A stretch of DNA of 64,000 nt from Arthrobacter sp. SW1 (GTDB lineage: Bacteria; Actinomycetota; Actinomycetes; Actinomycetales; Micrococcaceae): the NCBI RefSeq assembly GCF_001766675.1, contig NZ_MJLT01000067.1, positions 109,113 through 173,112 on the forward strand, in the 5' to 3' direction. The position numbers were made by a program, and so were the translations under genes. Under the pieces are notes generated by a model. The model saw nothing but the letters and a program-made list of their open reading frames with translations, did not search any database and was not told the origin of the DNA. Shown one piece after another: positions 42,073-53,275 of the stretch. Position 1 is the stretch's first letter. The number at the start of each line of letters is the position of its first letter.

Positions 42073-42961
42073 CCTGACCGCCGTCGAGCAGTTCCTTGAT
42101 GAGCGGGCGCACCGCTTCCTGGAACGGGCGCCGGCCGGGGGGCTGCGCTGGAAGCTGGCGGAGTTCCTGGTTTTCGGGCTGAAGCAGGCGTGGGCGTGTA
42201 TCTTCGGTGCCTTGCTGCTGGCCGTGATTTTCGGGGCCCGGCTGTGGTATCCGGACGGCGCGGCGCTGGCCCGGAATGACTTCCTGACGCTTGCCGCCGT
42301 CGTGATCCAGGTAGTCATGGTGGCCACCCGGTTGGAGACCCTCCGCGAGCTCCGGGTGATCGTGCTGTTCCACCTGGTGGGAACGGTGATGGAGCTGTTC
42401 AAGACGGACGTGGGGTCCTGGAGCTACGAAGCCGACGGCGTGCTGCGGGTGGGTGCCGTGCCGCTGTTCAGCGGGTTCATGTACGCCGCCGTGGGGTCCT
42501 ATATGGTGCGGGTCTACCGGCTGTTCGATCTCCGCTTCGCCCGGTATCCGCGGCGCTGGATCACGGCGCTTGTGGCGCTGGGCATCTACGTGAACTTCTT
42601 CTCGCACCACTACATCTTCGATTTCCGCTGGGTGCTGCTCGCTGCCGTGATCCTGGTGTTCGGGCGCTGCGTGATGCACTTCCGGGTGTTCCGGCGCAGC
42701 TTCCGGATGCCGCTGCTGGCGGCGTTCCTGTTGGTGGCGCTGTTTATCTGGATCGCCGAGAACATCGCCACCTGGTCCCACGCCTGGCTCTACCCGAGCC
42801 AACTGAACGGTTGGCACCTGGTGTCGCTGGACAAGCTGCTGTCCTGGTTCCTGCTGATGATCATTTCCGTGGTGCTGGTGGCCTGGGTGTACAAGCCGCT
42901 GCCGCCGGAGGAAGGTTTGACCGGGGCCCGGCTGCCCGCGAAGGCGAAGCGCTCCGACTGA
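42065..42961 (+). CDS. DUF817 family membrane protein
   Basis: This is a membrane protein of 298 residues from ATG 42065 (MRSLTAVEQF), with about eight helices. Its charged segments match DUF817 (FGLKQAWACIFGALLLAVI; RLETLRELRVIVLFHLVGTVMELFKT; SWSYEADGVLRVGAVPLFSGFMYAAVGSY split over the family core). In-frame ATGs at 42023, 42035 and 42050 arise from a short repeat. The start overlaps the DUF2236 stop by 8 bp. Function unknown. Confidence 0.82.
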   Translation: MRSLTAVEQFLDERAHRFLERAPAGGLRWKLAEFLVFGLKQAWACIFGALLLAVIFGARLWYPDGAALARNDFLTLAAVVIQVVMVATRLETLRELRVIVLFHLVGTVMELFKTDVGSWSYEADGVLRVGAVPLFSGFMYAAVGSYMVRVYRLFDLRFARYPRRWITALVALGIYVNFFSHHYIFDFRWVLLAAVILVFGRCVMHFRVFRRSFRMPLLAAFLLVALFIWIAENIATWSHAWLYPSQLNGWHLVSLDKLLSWFLLMIISVVLVAWVYKPLPPEEGLTGARLPAKAKRSD

Positions 42962-43197
42962 AGCGTGCTGGGTCCGGCTTCGCCGCGGGTCCGTGCCCAT
43001 TTCGATGGTTCCCTTCACCAACGATGATGGGTAACAACGTTTCCGAAGCGAATCATCGATTTGGATAGCCCTGCGACGGCGGCGCCTGCGAACCCGCCGC
43101 GCGGCACCCCGGCCGACTGCCGCCGTCGGGCCCGTTCTCCCAAGGCGAAACGCCCCCGGAACCCGCGTCATTCCGCGCTTCCGGGACTCCAAAACCC
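42962..43197. other. Intergenic region upstream of dnaK regulatory sites
   Basis: The gap between the DUF817 gene and dnaK is 377 bp. This part holds no ORF I can support. A loose inverted repeat CGATGAT...ATCATCG occurs near 43023-43059 and may help termination of the upstream gene. The rest is GC-rich without a clear signal. Confidence 0.5.
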
Positions 43198-43224
43198 AAA
43201 GTTGAGCGAACTAGACTCAACTTT
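43198..43224. promoter_or_regulatory. HAIR-type operator 1 for HspR
   Basis: A perfect 9+9 inverted repeat AAAGTTGAG-N9-CTCAACTTT contains TTGAG-N9-CTCAA, the HAIR consensus bound by HspR in Streptomyces and mycobacteria. It is just upstream of the dnaK -35 region. Confidence 0.88.
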
Positions 43225-43227
43225 GGA

Positions 43228-45198
<1,971 letters not shown>

Positions 45199-45200
45199 CC

Positions 45201-45887
45201 ATGCCCCACCACGGCAACGAATCAGAGCACTCGGGTTCGGAGCAGGGCAAGCCGGTCATCCGGGACAACCGCAAGGTTGACCCGGAGACCGGTGCCGCCC
45301 GGCACCCGCAGCAGGACTCCCCGGTGGTCGAGCCTGTCGAGACCGGTCAGCCTGCCTCTCCGGTGGTCGAGCCTGTCGAGACCGAAGGCGATGCGCTGTC
45401 CCAGGCCGAGGAGATCCTCAACGGCGTCGAGGTTCCGGCTGAAGAGTCCGTGGCCACCGGCGCCTCGGCCCAGGCCGAAGCCGCGGAACTGCGCAACGAC
45501 CTCCTCCGCTTGCAGGCCGAGTACGTCAACTACCGCAAGCGCGTTGAGCGCGACCGCGCCGTCGCAGGGGAAATGGCCGTCATCGGCGTCCTGAACTCCC
45601 TGCTACCGGTGCTGGACGACATCGACGCCGCCCGCCAGCACGGCGACCTCGAAGACGGCCCCTTTGCCGCCATCGCCGCCAAGCTGGAGAACGCGCTGAA
45701 GACCTACGGGCTGGAACGGATCGACGCCACCGGCGTGGAGTTCGACCCCACCATCCACGAGGCCCTCATCCAGCAGGCGGGCCAGGACATCGAGGTGGAC
45801 ACCGTCAGCCAGGTCCTGCGCTCGGGATACCGCTCCAAGGAGCGCGTCCTGCGTGCGGCACAGGTCATCGTGTCGGTGCCGGCTTAG
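45201..45887 (+). CDS. grpE: Nucleotide exchange factor GrpE
   Basis: This 228-residue GrpE dimer subunit releases ADP from DnaK. The long helix (AEAAELRNDLLRLQAEYVNYRKR in two parts) and the head domain (VLDDIDAARQHGDLEDGPF, YGLERIDATGVEFDPTIHEAL) are clear. The poorly conserved N-terminal 80 residues hold a 13-residue duplication (SPVVEPVET...) made by a repeat also found in the SNF2 gene at 49.3 kb. It starts two bases after dnaK. Confidence 0.97.
   Translation: MPHHGNESEHSGSEQGKPVIRDNRKVDPETGAARHPQQDSPVVEPVETGQPASPVVEPVETEGDALSQAEEILNGVEVPAEESVATGASAQAEAAELRNDLLRLQAEYVNYRKRVERDRAVAGEMAVIGVLNSLLPVLDDIDAARQHGDLEDGPFAAIAAKLENALKTYGLERIDATGVEFDPTIHEALIQQAGQDIEVDTVSQVLRSGYRSKERVLRAAQVIVSVPA
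45321..45384 (+). repeat. Dispersed GGTGGTCGAGC(C/T)TGTCGAGACC repeat, two copies in grpE
   Basis: Two 25-bp copies, at 45321-45345 and 45360-45384, have a 39-bp period and are read in frame as PVVEPVET. The same motif occurs at 49338-49395 in the SNF2 gene. It lies in the disordered GrpE N-terminus, so insertion was tolerated. Confidence 0.85.
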
Positions 45888-45908
45888 CGTCGTCTCACCA
45901 GGCGCTTC

Positions 45909-45968
45909 GCCGGATATAGGGCGGTGCCCGCTTCGCGGTGCCCTCCACACCGCCGCCCTATATCCGGC
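45909..45968. repeat. Large inverted repeat 1 between grpE and dnaJ
   Basis: Perfect 16-bp arms (GCCGGATATAGGGCGG and its complement) enclose 28 bases, beginning 22 bp after the grpE stop. It could act as a partial terminator or mRNA stabiliser inside the heat-shock operon. Confidence 0.85.
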
Positions 45969-46019
45969 TCCGCGCTCAGCCGGGGGCTCGCCCAAGGTGA
46001 GCCGACCGCGAAGCGCGGA

Positions 46020-46125
46020 GCAGAGCATAGGCCCCGGGAGTGGCATCGGGCCTTCCGAAGCGTGGGCGGCTCAGGTCCGTAAGGACCGAGCCGCCCACGC
46101 GAAGGGGCGGGGGCCTATGCTCTGC
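46020..46125. repeat. Large nested inverted repeat 2 between grpE and dnaJ
   Basis: Outer 16-bp arms (GCAGAGCATAGGCCCC) enclose an inner 12+5-bp stem (CGTGGGCGGCTC, GGTCC) with a GTAA loop at 46061-46099. It ends 38 bp before the dnaJ TTG start. Together with repeat 1 it makes a strongly structured spacer. Confidence 0.85.
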
Positions 46126-46163
46126 GTAGCGCAACAGTAAGCAGCAACAGAAAGGACACACAC

Positions 46164-47123
46164 TTGGCCAGCCAGGACTGGGTTGAGAAGGATTTTTACG
46201 CGATCCTTGGTGTCGCCAAGGACGCGTCCGACGCTGATATCAAGAAGGCGTACCGCAAGCTGGCGCGCCAGTACCACCCGGATACCAATGCCGGTGATGC
46301 TGCCGCGGAGAAGAAGTTCAAGGACATCTCCGAGGCGTACTCGGTGCTGTCCGTTCCCGAGGAGCGCCAGCAGTACGACGCCATCCGTGCCATGGGCGGC
46401 GGCGCACGCTTCGCGCCCGGCGGCCACGGCGGTGCCGGCAACGGCGGCTTCGAGGACCTTTTCGGCGGCCTGTTCGGCGGCGGCCGGCAGCCCGCGGGCG
46501 CCGGTGGCATCCCGCCCGAGTTCGCGGACCTGTTCGGTGGCGGCTTCGGCGGCCCGGCCGGCTTCCAGCGCGCCCCGCAGAAGGGCTCGGACCGCACCGC
46601 CACCACCAGCATTTCCTTCAAGGGCTCCATCCAGGGCACCACGGTGAGCCTGCGCGAAGCCAACGGCAACGTGATCGACGTCAAGATCCCCGCCGGCATC
46701 AAGGACGGCCAGAAAGTCCGGCAGCGCGGCAAGGGCAACCCCGGCCCCGCGGGCAACGGCGACCTCATCATCACGGTCAACGTCAAGCCCCACGATTTCT
46801 TCACCCGCGACGGCGACAACATCCGCGTCCACGTCCCGGTCACCTTCCCGGAGGCCGCGCTGGGCGGCGAGATCGAGGTCCCCACGCTCGACGGCGGCCA
46901 CGTCAAGCTCCGTGTCCCGGCCGGCACCAACTCGGGCCGCACCCTGCGGGTCAAGGGCCGCGGCGTCCACACCGCCAAGGCGACGGGCGACCTCTTGGTG
47001 ACGGTCGACGTCGTCGTTCCCCAGAACCTGCCGAAGGACGCGGAGGAGGCCGTCAAGGCTTTCGCAGAGGCGACGGCGGACGCCAATCCGCGCCAGGACC
47101 TGGCCGCCAAGGCCAGGCTGTAG
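46164..47123 (+). CDS. dnaJ: DnaJ-family co-chaperone without zinc finger (CbpA/DnaJ2-like)
   Basis: This 319-residue J-protein has an N-terminal J domain with the HPD motif ([11 protein letters not shown]), a Gly/Phe-rich segment and two C-terminal beta domains ([25 protein letters not shown]-type region). The CxxCxGxG zinc finger is absent, so it is the type II class usually found with HspR in actinobacteria. Start is TTG with AAAGGA upstream. It stimulates DnaK ATPase and brings it client proteins. Confidence 0.95.
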   Translation: MASQDWVEKDFYAILGVAKDASDADIKKAYRKLARQYHPDTNAGDAAAEKKFKDISEAYSVLSVPEERQQYDAIRAMGGGARFAPGGHGGAGNGGFEDLFGGLFGGGRQPAGAGGIPPEFADLFGGGFGGPAGFQRAPQKGSDRTATTSISFKGSIQGTTVSLREANGNVIDVKIPAGIKDGQKVRQRGKGNPGPAGNGDLIITVNVKPHDFFTRDGDNIRVHVPVTFPEAALGGEIEVPTLDGGHVKLRVPAGTNSGRTLRVKGRGVHTAKATGDLLVTVDVVVPQNLPKDAEEAVKAFAEATADANPRQDLAAKARL

Positions 47124-47132
47124 GAGCCAGCC

Positions 47133-47549
47133 ATGGGTATCGACGTCAACCAGCCGATCTTCGTCATTTCCGTGGCGGCGGAGCTGGCTGACATGCACCC
47201 GCAGACGCTGCGCCAGTACGACCGCCTGGGCATCGTCTCGCCCAGCCGCGCGCCCGGAAAGTCGCGCCGTTATTCGCAGCGCGACGTCGACCGCCTGCGC
47301 GAGGTGCAGCGGCTCTCCCAGGAGGGTGTCTCGCTGGAAGGCATCAAGCGCATCATGCAGCTTGAGAACCAGGTGGCTGCGTTGCAGCACCGCGTGGCGG
47401 AGCTGACCGAGGAGCTTGCCCGACGCCGGGATCCCTTGGACGCTCGGATCTTCGCCGCGGGTGCGGCGGGCGACGTCGTGAGCCTGGCCCGCGGGCAGCG
47501 CCCCCGCCCGCGGTCCCAGGCCGTGGTGGTGTGGAGGCCTCGCGACTGA
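47133..47549 (+). CDS. hspR: Heat shock repressor HspR (MerR family)
   Basis: This 138-residue MerR-type regulator has a winged helix (PIFVISVAAELADMHPQTLRQYD in two parts, GKSRRYSQRDVDRL) and a C-terminal coiled coil (LENQVAALQHRVAELTEEL). It is cotranscribed with dnaK-grpE-dnaJ and should bind the two HAIR sites upstream of dnaK, using DnaK as co-repressor as known in Streptomyces. Nine bases separate it from dnaJ. Confidence 0.96.
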   Translation: MGIDVNQPIFVISVAAELADMHPQTLRQYDRLGIVSPSRAPGKSRRYSQRDVDRLREVQRLSQEGVSLEGIKRIMQLENQVAALQHRVAELTEELARRRDPLDARIFAAGAAGDVVSLARGQRPRPRSQAVVVWRPRD

Positions 47550-47625
47550 GGGGCCGTGCGGCCTTCGCTTCGGTTCCTTTCAGGTGGTCTGCGTACAATC
47601 GACTCAAACCGACAACTGAGGGACC

Positions 47626-47964
47626 ATGAAAAAACTCACCACTGTTCTGCTCGCCGCCGGGCTCCTTGCCTCGGCCTCCGCATGCACCGCGCCGAAGCTG
47701 TCCACGCAGGAAACCTGCGAGCGCCTCAACCTTGTTGTGTCCGGCCAAACCGGTTCCGGCAAGCAGTCCATGAACCGCATCGCCAACGCCCTTCGCCCCC
47801 TCGAGGCCGTGTCCTCGGATGAACTGCAGCCGTCGCTTGAAGCGCTCCTCGCGTTCGCTGACGAATCCGCCAAGGAGCACCCGGACGAGGGCAAGCTCCA
47901 GGGCCTCACCGAGGAATACCAGAAGGCCGGCGCCAAGTTCAGCCAGGTCTGCTCGGGCGCGTAA
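47626..47964 (+). CDS. Small putative lipoprotein
   Basis: This 112-residue protein has the signal MKKLTTVLLAAGLLASASAC (lipobox ASAC) and a small helical domain with two further cysteines (ETCERLNLVV; QVCSGA), perhaps a disulfide. Family not recognised. It starts 76 bp after hspR, and may be read from the heat-shock operon or its own promoter. A large hairpin terminator follows. Confidence 0.75.
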   Translation: MKKLTTVLLAAGLLASASACTAPKLSTQETCERLNLVVSGQTGSGKQSMNRIANALRPLEAVSSDELQPSLEALLAFADESAKEHPDEGKLQGLTEEYQKAGAKFSQVCSGA

Positions 47965-47984
47965 CGCCCTTACGTTCTTGAAGA

Positions 47985-48060
47985 GCCGGAAATCCCCGGC
48001 AAACGGAAAATTCCCTGCCAAACACGGCGGGGAATTTTCCGTTTAACGGGGATTTCCGGC
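47985..48060. terminator. Large nested hairpin between convergent genes
   Basis: Outer 13-bp arms (GCCGGAAATCCCC) and inner 15-bp arms (AAACGGAAAATTCCC) form a 76-bp structure between the lipoprotein and SNF2 gene ends. It probably terminates both transcripts, but its size and symmetry also fit a dispersed palindromic element. Confidence 0.8.
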
Positions 48061-48092
48061 GGGGGAGCGCCCCGGGAGCACCCCGGACGCGC

Positions 48093-51000
48093 CTACTCCG
48101 TGAACAGCCCGGCCAGGTCCTCCGCGGACAGCGAGCCGCCGGCCAGGGCGTCGCCCTCCATGACATCGGCGAACAGCTGTGACTTCTTCGCCTTGAGCGC
48201 CATGACCTTTTCTTCGATGGTGTCCTTGGCCACCAGCCGGTACACCATCACGTTGCGCTTCTGGCCGATCCGGTGCGTGCGGTCGACGGCCTGCGCTTCT
48301 GACGCCGGGTTCCACCACGGGTCCAGCAGGAACACGTAGTCCGCCTCGGTGAGGTTCAGGCCGAAGCCGCCCGCCTTGAGCGAAATCAGGAACACCGGTG
48401 CGGCGCCGTTCTTGAACTCGTTCACGACGTCGGCCCGGTTGCGGGTGCTGCCGTCCAGGTAGCAGTACTCCACGCCCTCGGCGTCCAGCCGCTCGCGCAC
48501 CTTGCCGAGGAAGCCCGTGAACTGGCTGAAGATCAGCGTGCGGTGCCCTTCGGCGATGATGTCCTCAAGCTGCTCGAACAGCACGTCCAGCTTCGAGGAG
48601 CGCACCGCGGACAACGACTCATCCACGAGGGACACGTCCAGGCTCAGCTGGCGCAGCAGGGTGAGCGACTGGAAGATGGTGAAGCGGTTCTTGTTGACGT
48701 CGTCGATCAGGCCCAGGATCTTCTGCCGCTCCCGCTGCAGGTGGGTCTGGTACACCTTCTGGTGCCGCGGGTTCAGCACCACCTCCAGTACCTGTTCCTG
48801 CTTGGGCGGCAGGTCCTGGATGACCTGTTCCTTGGTGCGGCGCATCATGAGCGGGCGGACGCGGCGGCGGAGCTTGTCCAGCTGCGCGGAATCGCCGTTC
48901 TTCTCCACGGGCTTCTGGTAGTTCTCGGCGAAGCGCGAAGGGCTGGAGAACAGGCCCGGCGCCACGATCGAGGTCAGCGCCCAGAACTCCATGAGGTTGT
49001 TCTCCAGCGGCGTGCCCGTGATGGCCAGCTTGAACGCCGCCGGCAGCTTCCGCGCGCACTGGTACGCCTTGGACTGGTGGTTCTTCACGAACTGCGCCTC
49101 GTCCAGCATGAGCCCGGCCCATTCGCGGGAGGCATACGCCTCCTGGTCGATCCGGAACAGCGCGTAGGAGGTGATGACGACGTCGGCCTCCGCCATCGCG
49201 TCCGACGGCGACACTCCGCTTTTCGCGAAGGTTTCCGTAATGGTCCGCACGCTCAGCCCGGGGGCGAAGCGCTGTGCCTCCGCGGCCCAGTTGCCCACCA
49301 CGGAGGTGGGCGCGACGACGAGGAACGGGGCGGCGCCGGTGGTCGAGCTTGTTCCGGTGGTCGAGCTTGTCGCGGTGGTCGAGCTTGTCGAGACCGCCGC
49401 TTCCTTCGCCGCGCACATCAATGCGATGGCCTGCACGGTTTTGCCGAGGCCCATGTCGTCGGCCAGCACGCCGCCCAGGCTGTGCTTGTACAGGAAGCTG
49501 AGCCAGTTGAAGCCTTCCAACTGGTACGGACGCAGCTCGGCGTTAAGGGAAGCGGGCAGCGGCAGCCCGGTCACGTCGTGGTCGAGCAGTCCGCCCACCG
49601 ACTCACGCCACGCCGCCGCCTGCTGGTCCACGATCCCCAGCTGCGCGAACTCGTCCCACAGTCCGGCCTGGAAGCGGCTGATCTGCAGGGTGCCGTCCTT
49701 GTGCGGGTGCTCCTGCAGGGCGCGGGCTTCGTCGATCAGGGCGCGCAGCTGGTGCAGTTCGGGCAGGTCCAGGGAGAAGTAGGCGCCGCTGGGCAGAAGC
49801 ATGCGGGTCTGCCCGGCGGCCAGGGCGGAGAACACCGCGGCGAAGGACACCGGCTCGCCTTCGAGCGTGATCACGATGCCGAGGTCGAACCAGTCGCGGT
49901 TGTCCGTGGCCTTGGTGGAAATGGAGACGACGGGGGCTTCGGAGGCCTCGCGGTAGTCCGCGATCTCGCCGCTGGTGTCCACTACGACGTCGGGCAGTTC
50001 CCGCAGCCGGGGCAGCACCTCTTCGGTGAACGCCAGGGTATCCAGGCCGTTCAGTTCCACCGCCGCGGCCAGGCGCGGGGCGCCCCATCCGCCACTGGAG
50101 GATTCGCCGAGCACGGGCACCACGTCCCACGGCCGGCCGAGGCTCTCCAGGATGCGGGCTTCGGCGGCGTCGTCCCGGTAGCCGTGGTCGTCCGGGTGGC
50201 GCCACAGCGGCTGGGCCGTGACGATCGAGCCGGCCGTGTAATGCCACTCCCAGTGCAGCCGCACCCGGTGGTCCGTGCCGTAGTTGGCCAGCAGGGACAG
50301 CGTGGGCACCGCGAGGACCGGCAGCTCCACTTCCTTCGACGTGAGCCGGGCGCTCTGCCGCAGCTTGGGGTAGAACGCGGTGAGGAAGCGGTCCTCGTCC
50401 TGCGCCGGGATTTGCAGCTTTGTTGCCTCGGAGACGAAGTCCAGCAGCTCCTGCGATTCGCCGCCGGCCAGCGGTGCCAGCGTGATGATGTGCTGCGGCG
50501 AGGGCACGCCGGGCAGCTCTTCGCCTCCCGCGCCTGTGAAGAACAGGCCGTGCGCCGGGCGCCCGATCAGCCCCAGGGCCGCCGGATCAACGGCGTCTCC
50601 GCCTACGGTGACGGACGCCGCGAGCTCCAGGCCGCCGTCGTCGTTCTTATCAGTTCCGTTGGGGCGGCTGAGGTCCAGCCCGACGACGGCGGGCTCCGCG
50701 GCGATGCGGACCGGCTCGCTGCCGCCGGAGTGGATGAGCTGGAGGCCGATGTTCTCCGCCTCAGCCAGGAGGTCCCACAGCTTCTTGCCGGAATAGTCGT
50801 TGAGCAGCAGCCACATGTTGGAGCCGAAGTTGCGGTGCTCGCTGCTGGAATGGCCGGCCAGGAGTTCGCGCAGGAGCTCGAGGTGTTCCTCGTTGAATTC
50901 GCGCTTGAAGCCCAGGTAGTTGAGGTTGCTCCAGGAGGCGTCGCCCTTGATCCACTTGCCCTTGGCGCCCATCATCACGGGACGGGCCTTGAGCTGGCGG

Positions 51001-51527
51001 ATGCTGCGGTGTGGATCGCGGCGGCCGGTGTAGGCGAAATGCGGGGCCGGCTCTTCCACTTCGAACTGCAGCGCGAGGGGCAGGCCGCGGCCGCTGTTCT
51101 GCACGGGGCCGCCGCCGGAGATCAGCCGGTCCAGGGCACGTTCCCACTCCGGGCGCTGCAAGGGCACGGTGCTGCGGGAGGTCTGGCCGGGCGCGGGCAT
51201 GCTCAACAGCTGGGCCCGGACGGTGGGGTGGTCCTCGGCCGCGAACAGCAGCGCCGCCACATGCTTGCAGTCCTTGCGGACCGGGCAGCTGCACACGCCC
51301 ACGGTGCAACTCCAGCCGCTGGGCTTGCGGACCAGCTTGGCAGACGTCGAATAGGGCGCGGCCCCGCTGCCCCGGACCTTTCCGAGCATCAGCCCGGTGC
51401 CGGCGTCGAAGGTGATGTTGCTGACGCGGCTGCCCATTGCGTACGCCAGCCCGGCCGCCAGGGAGCGGTCATTGATGGCGGGTGTTTGAATCGCCAGATC
51501 CCAGGAATCGTCTGAGTGGGAAGGCAT
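48093..51527 (-). CDS. SNF2/RapA-family helicase with SWIM zinc finger
   Basis: This 1144-residue ATPase has an N-terminal SWIM zinc finger (Cys79-x-Cys81-x5-Cys87-x-His89), a bacterial SNF2-associated middle region, then the DEAD-like SNF2_N domain ([27 protein letters not shown]) and the helicase C domain ([21 protein letters not shown] in two parts, [22 protein letters not shown]). It probably remodels nucleoprotein or RNA polymerase complexes. A short ST-rich insert at about 711-730 results from a dispersed DNA repeat and lies between motifs I and Ia. It is convergent with the lipoprotein gene. Confidence 0.93.
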   Translation of the reverse strand: MPSHSDDSWDLAIQTPAINDRSLAAGLAYAMGSRVSNITFDAGTGLMLGKVRGSGAAPYSTSAKLVRKPSGWSCTVGVCSCPVRKDCKHVAALLFAAEDHPTVRAQLLSMPAPGQTSRSTVPLQRPEWERALDRLISGGGPVQNSGRGLPLALQFEVEEPAPHFAYTGRRDPHRSIRQLKARPVMMGAKGKWIKGDASWSNLNYLGFKREFNEEHLELLRELLAGHSSSEHRNFGSNMWLLLNDYSGKKLWDLLAEAENIGLQLIHSGGSEPVRIAAEPAVVGLDLSRPNGTDKNDDGGLELAASVTVGGDAVDPAALGLIGRPAHGLFFTGAGGEELPGVPSPQHIITLAPLAGGESQELLDFVSEATKLQIPAQDEDRFLTAFYPKLRQSARLTSKEVELPVLAVPTLSLLANYGTDHRVRLHWEWHYTAGSIVTAQPLWRHPDDHGYRDDAAEARILESLGRPWDVVPVLGESSSGGWGAPRLAAAVELNGLDTLAFTEEVLPRLRELPDVVVDTSGEIADYREASEAPVVSISTKATDNRDWFDLGIVITLEGEPVSFAAVFSALAAGQTRMLLPSGAYFSLDLPELHQLRALIDEARALQEHPHKDGTLQISRFQAGLWDEFAQLGIVDQQAAAWRESVGGLLDHDVTGLPLPASLNAELRPYQLEGFNWLSFLYKHSLGGVLADDMGLGKTVQAIALMCAAKEAAVSTSSTTATSSTTGTSSTTGAAPFLVVAPTSVVGNWAAEAQRFAPGLSVRTITETFAKSGVSPSDAMAEADVVITSYALFRIDQEAYASREWAGLMLDEAQFVKNHQSKAYQCARKLPAAFKLAITGTPLENNLMEFWALTSIVAPGLFSSPSRFAENYQKPVEKNGDSAQLDKLRRRVRPLMMRRTKEQVIQDLPPKQEQVLEVVLNPRHQKVYQTHLQRERQKILGLIDDVNKNRFTIFQSLTLLRQLSLDVSLVDESLSAVRSSKLDVLFEQLEDIIAEGHRTLIFSQFTGFLGKVRERLDAEGVEYCYLDGSTRNRADVVNEFKNGAAPVFLISLKAGGFGLNLTEADYVFLLDPWWNPASEAQAVDRTHRIGQKRNVMVYRLVAKDTIEEKVMALKAKKSQLFADVMEGDALAGGSLSAEDLAGLFTE
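49338..49395 (-). repeat. Dispersed GGTGGTCGAGCTTGT repeat, three copies in the SNF2 gene
   Basis: Three copies with an 18-bp period start at 49338, 49356 and 49374; the last extends to GAGACC as in grpE. They are read in frame as [18 protein letters not shown]. This is the same sequence family as in grpE, on the same strand of the window but the opposite coding strand. Confidence 0.88.
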
Positions 51528-51687
51528 TCGTGGAGGCTACTTTCGGATCGGGGCTGTCTATGAATCCTACTGGGGCCCACTGACAGGCACTCAATCTTCG
51601 CCGGACGTTCACCTTGTCCTCGGCTTGTGCGGGGCGGCCCGCGCGTAGCGTGAAAGCGTTCATCCGCTTCAAGCAGTGAGGAATCCC

Positions 51688-52542
51688 ATGACCGGCAATG
51701 AATTTCCTGTTGTTTTGACGAAGGACAGCATCGACGCGACCGCCGCGGATGTTGTGGAAGCAAACGTCACCGTGGTCAACGAGATGTACGAGGCACTGCT
51801 CAACCACGACGAAATCGCGCCCAACGCGCTGCGCAGCTACTACGTGGACTACTACCTCACCCAGGCGCTGTCCGGCGGCTTCGCCCAGTACGTGTTCACG
51901 TCCCCGGAGCGCGAGGACGTCGATGTCCTGGTGCGCGAAGGCCTCGAAGGCATGGGCGCCACGGCCCACCTGGACCTCTTCAACCGCACGGCCGCCGCCT
52001 TCGACGCCCTTTCCGAAGAAGAGGCCGAGGAGTACATGGACGGCGAACTGGACGAGTCCGAAGCTCCGTCCGAGGCCGTCACCGCGCTGGAGGAACTCGA
52101 CGGCGAGTTCGAGGCCCTGCTGGAAACCGAGGACATCATCGAGCTCAACGCCGCCTGGCTGCGCGCGCAGGACGGTGTGCTCTACCTGGACGAGGAGCAG
52201 CTCGAAGCCCACATCGCCTCCCGCGTGGCCCTCATCCCGGACCTCGAAGAGCGCCAGGCCGAGGCCGCCGAAGCCGAACTCCTCGATGCCCCGGAGTTCG
52301 AGCTCATCATCCGCGAACTGTGCGACGTTGCCGGCTACCAACTGGAGAAGATCACCATGGGCGATCCGAACTACATCCACGACGGCGAAAAGACCCTCGC
52401 CTGGCACTTCTCCACCGACCACGGCGACTACATCATGGTCGAAGAGGACGACGAAGCCTTCATGCTCCACCCGGAGACCAAGGAAATCATCGCCGCCGTC
52501 GAGTTCGAAGAGGAAGACGAGCTGGAGGGCGCGGACGTTTAG
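51688..52542 (+). CDS. Acidic DMP19/DUF4375-like protein
   Basis: This 284-residue, strongly acidic protein has a central segment (APNALRSYYVDYYLTQALSGGFAQYVF, LEGMGATAHLDLFNRTAAAFD, each partial) matching the DMP19/DUF4375 pattern, named after a Neisseria DNA-mimic protein. C-terminal Glu/Asp clusters increase the charge. ATG 51688 has GAGGAA upstream; a GTG at 51676 overlaps that site. Whether it mimics DNA here is unknown. It is divergent from the SNF2 gene. Confidence 0.72.
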   Translation: MTGNEFPVVLTKDSIDATAADVVEANVTVVNEMYEALLNHDEIAPNALRSYYVDYYLTQALSGGFAQYVFTSPEREDVDVLVREGLEGMGATAHLDLFNRTAAAFDALSEEEAEEYMDGELDESEAPSEAVTALEELDGEFEALLETEDIIELNAAWLRAQDGVLYLDEEQLEAHIASRVALIPDLEERQAEAAEAELLDAPEFELIIRELCDVAGYQLEKITMGDPNYIHDGEKTLAWHFSTDHGDYIMVEEDDEAFMLHPETKEIIAAVEFEEEDELEGADV

Positions 52543-52565
52543 GGCGTCCTTCCGCTTTCCTTCCC

Positions 52566-52630
52566 GCAACGCGGGGTCACTTACGGCCCATGTTGGCGCT
52601 CAACATGGGCCGTAACTGACCCCGCGTTGC
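52566..52630. terminator. Long nested hairpin after the DMP19-like gene
   Basis: Outer 14-bp arms (GCAACGCGGGGTCA) and inner 15-bp arms (TTACGGCCCATGTTG) are both perfect. It lies between convergent genes and likely terminates both, though the sequence has the look of a dispersed palindromic element. Confidence 0.8.
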
Positions 52631-52655
52631 AGCGGGGAGGCGTTGTGGCAGGAGG

Positions 52656-53246
52656 CTAGGAATTCTCCGCCAGCGCCCGCTCCAGCAGGCCGAGCAGCTC
52701 CTCGTCCACCTCATCCACGGACTTGAGGCGGACCTTGCGGTCGAAGAAGTCGCCCGCGCGGACCTTCACCGCCTCTACACGGCCACCCGGCTCCACCGCC
52801 AGGCGCAGCAACACGTCTACGCTCGTGTTGTTCGCCCGCGTCACCTGGGCGAACTTCCGCTTGGGGCTGTGCAGCGAGACGTAACCCTTGCGCATCTGGA
52901 TCGCGGCGCCGTCGGTGGCTGCGGCCCAGGCGAGCAGCGCGTCAGCGATGGACCGCTGCTCCGGGTGGTCCGTGTACTGGCCGTCGAGCAGCTCGTCGGC
53001 GTCCCGCAACATGAATTCCGGGTAGCCGAACATCTCCCAGGACACTGCGTACTGCGCGTAGCCGGTGATCCCGTGCTCATCGCGCATCCAGTCGCGGAGC
53101 TCGGCATCGTTCTTCAGGCCGGCTTCCCGGCCGCGGGCAGCCCACCAGTGGACATCGTGCCCGGACTTGCGCAGCAGCAGCGCCTGGTTGTTGTCCACCA
53201 TGGACTGCCAGGTGCCGGCGTTCTTCAGTTCAGGTGTTGGGGCCAT
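52656..53246 (-). CDS. DUF4287/DUF5655 domain protein
   Basis: This 196-residue protein starts at ATG 53246 (MAPTPELKNAGTW). The N-terminal half (TWQSMVDNNQALLLRKSGHDVHWWAARG as parts, NDAELRDWMRDEHGITGYAQY) is DUF4287-like and the C-terminal half (AIQMRKGYVSLHSPKRKFAQVT, RVEAVKVRAGDFFDRKVRLKS) DUF5655-like. Such proteins are common in actinobacteria and uncharacterised. The long frame to 53504 has low-complexity shadow sequence upstream and was rejected. Confidence 0.8.
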   Translation of the reverse strand: MAPTPELKNAGTWQSMVDNNQALLLRKSGHDVHWWAARGREAGLKNDAELRDWMRDEHGITGYAQYAVSWEMFGYPEFMLRDADELLDGQYTDHPEQRSIADALLAWAAATDGAAIQMRKGYVSLHSPKRKFAQVTRANNTSVDVLLRLAVEPGGRVEAVKVRAGDFFDRKVRLKSVDEVDEELLGLLERALAENS

Positions 53247-53275
53247 GCCCTGATCGTAGCGCCGGCACCCGGGCT

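Noticed and set aside
48543-51515. A 990-residue plus-strand ORF opposite the SNF2 helicase
   Set aside because: Shadow of the helicase gene; no recognisable motif.
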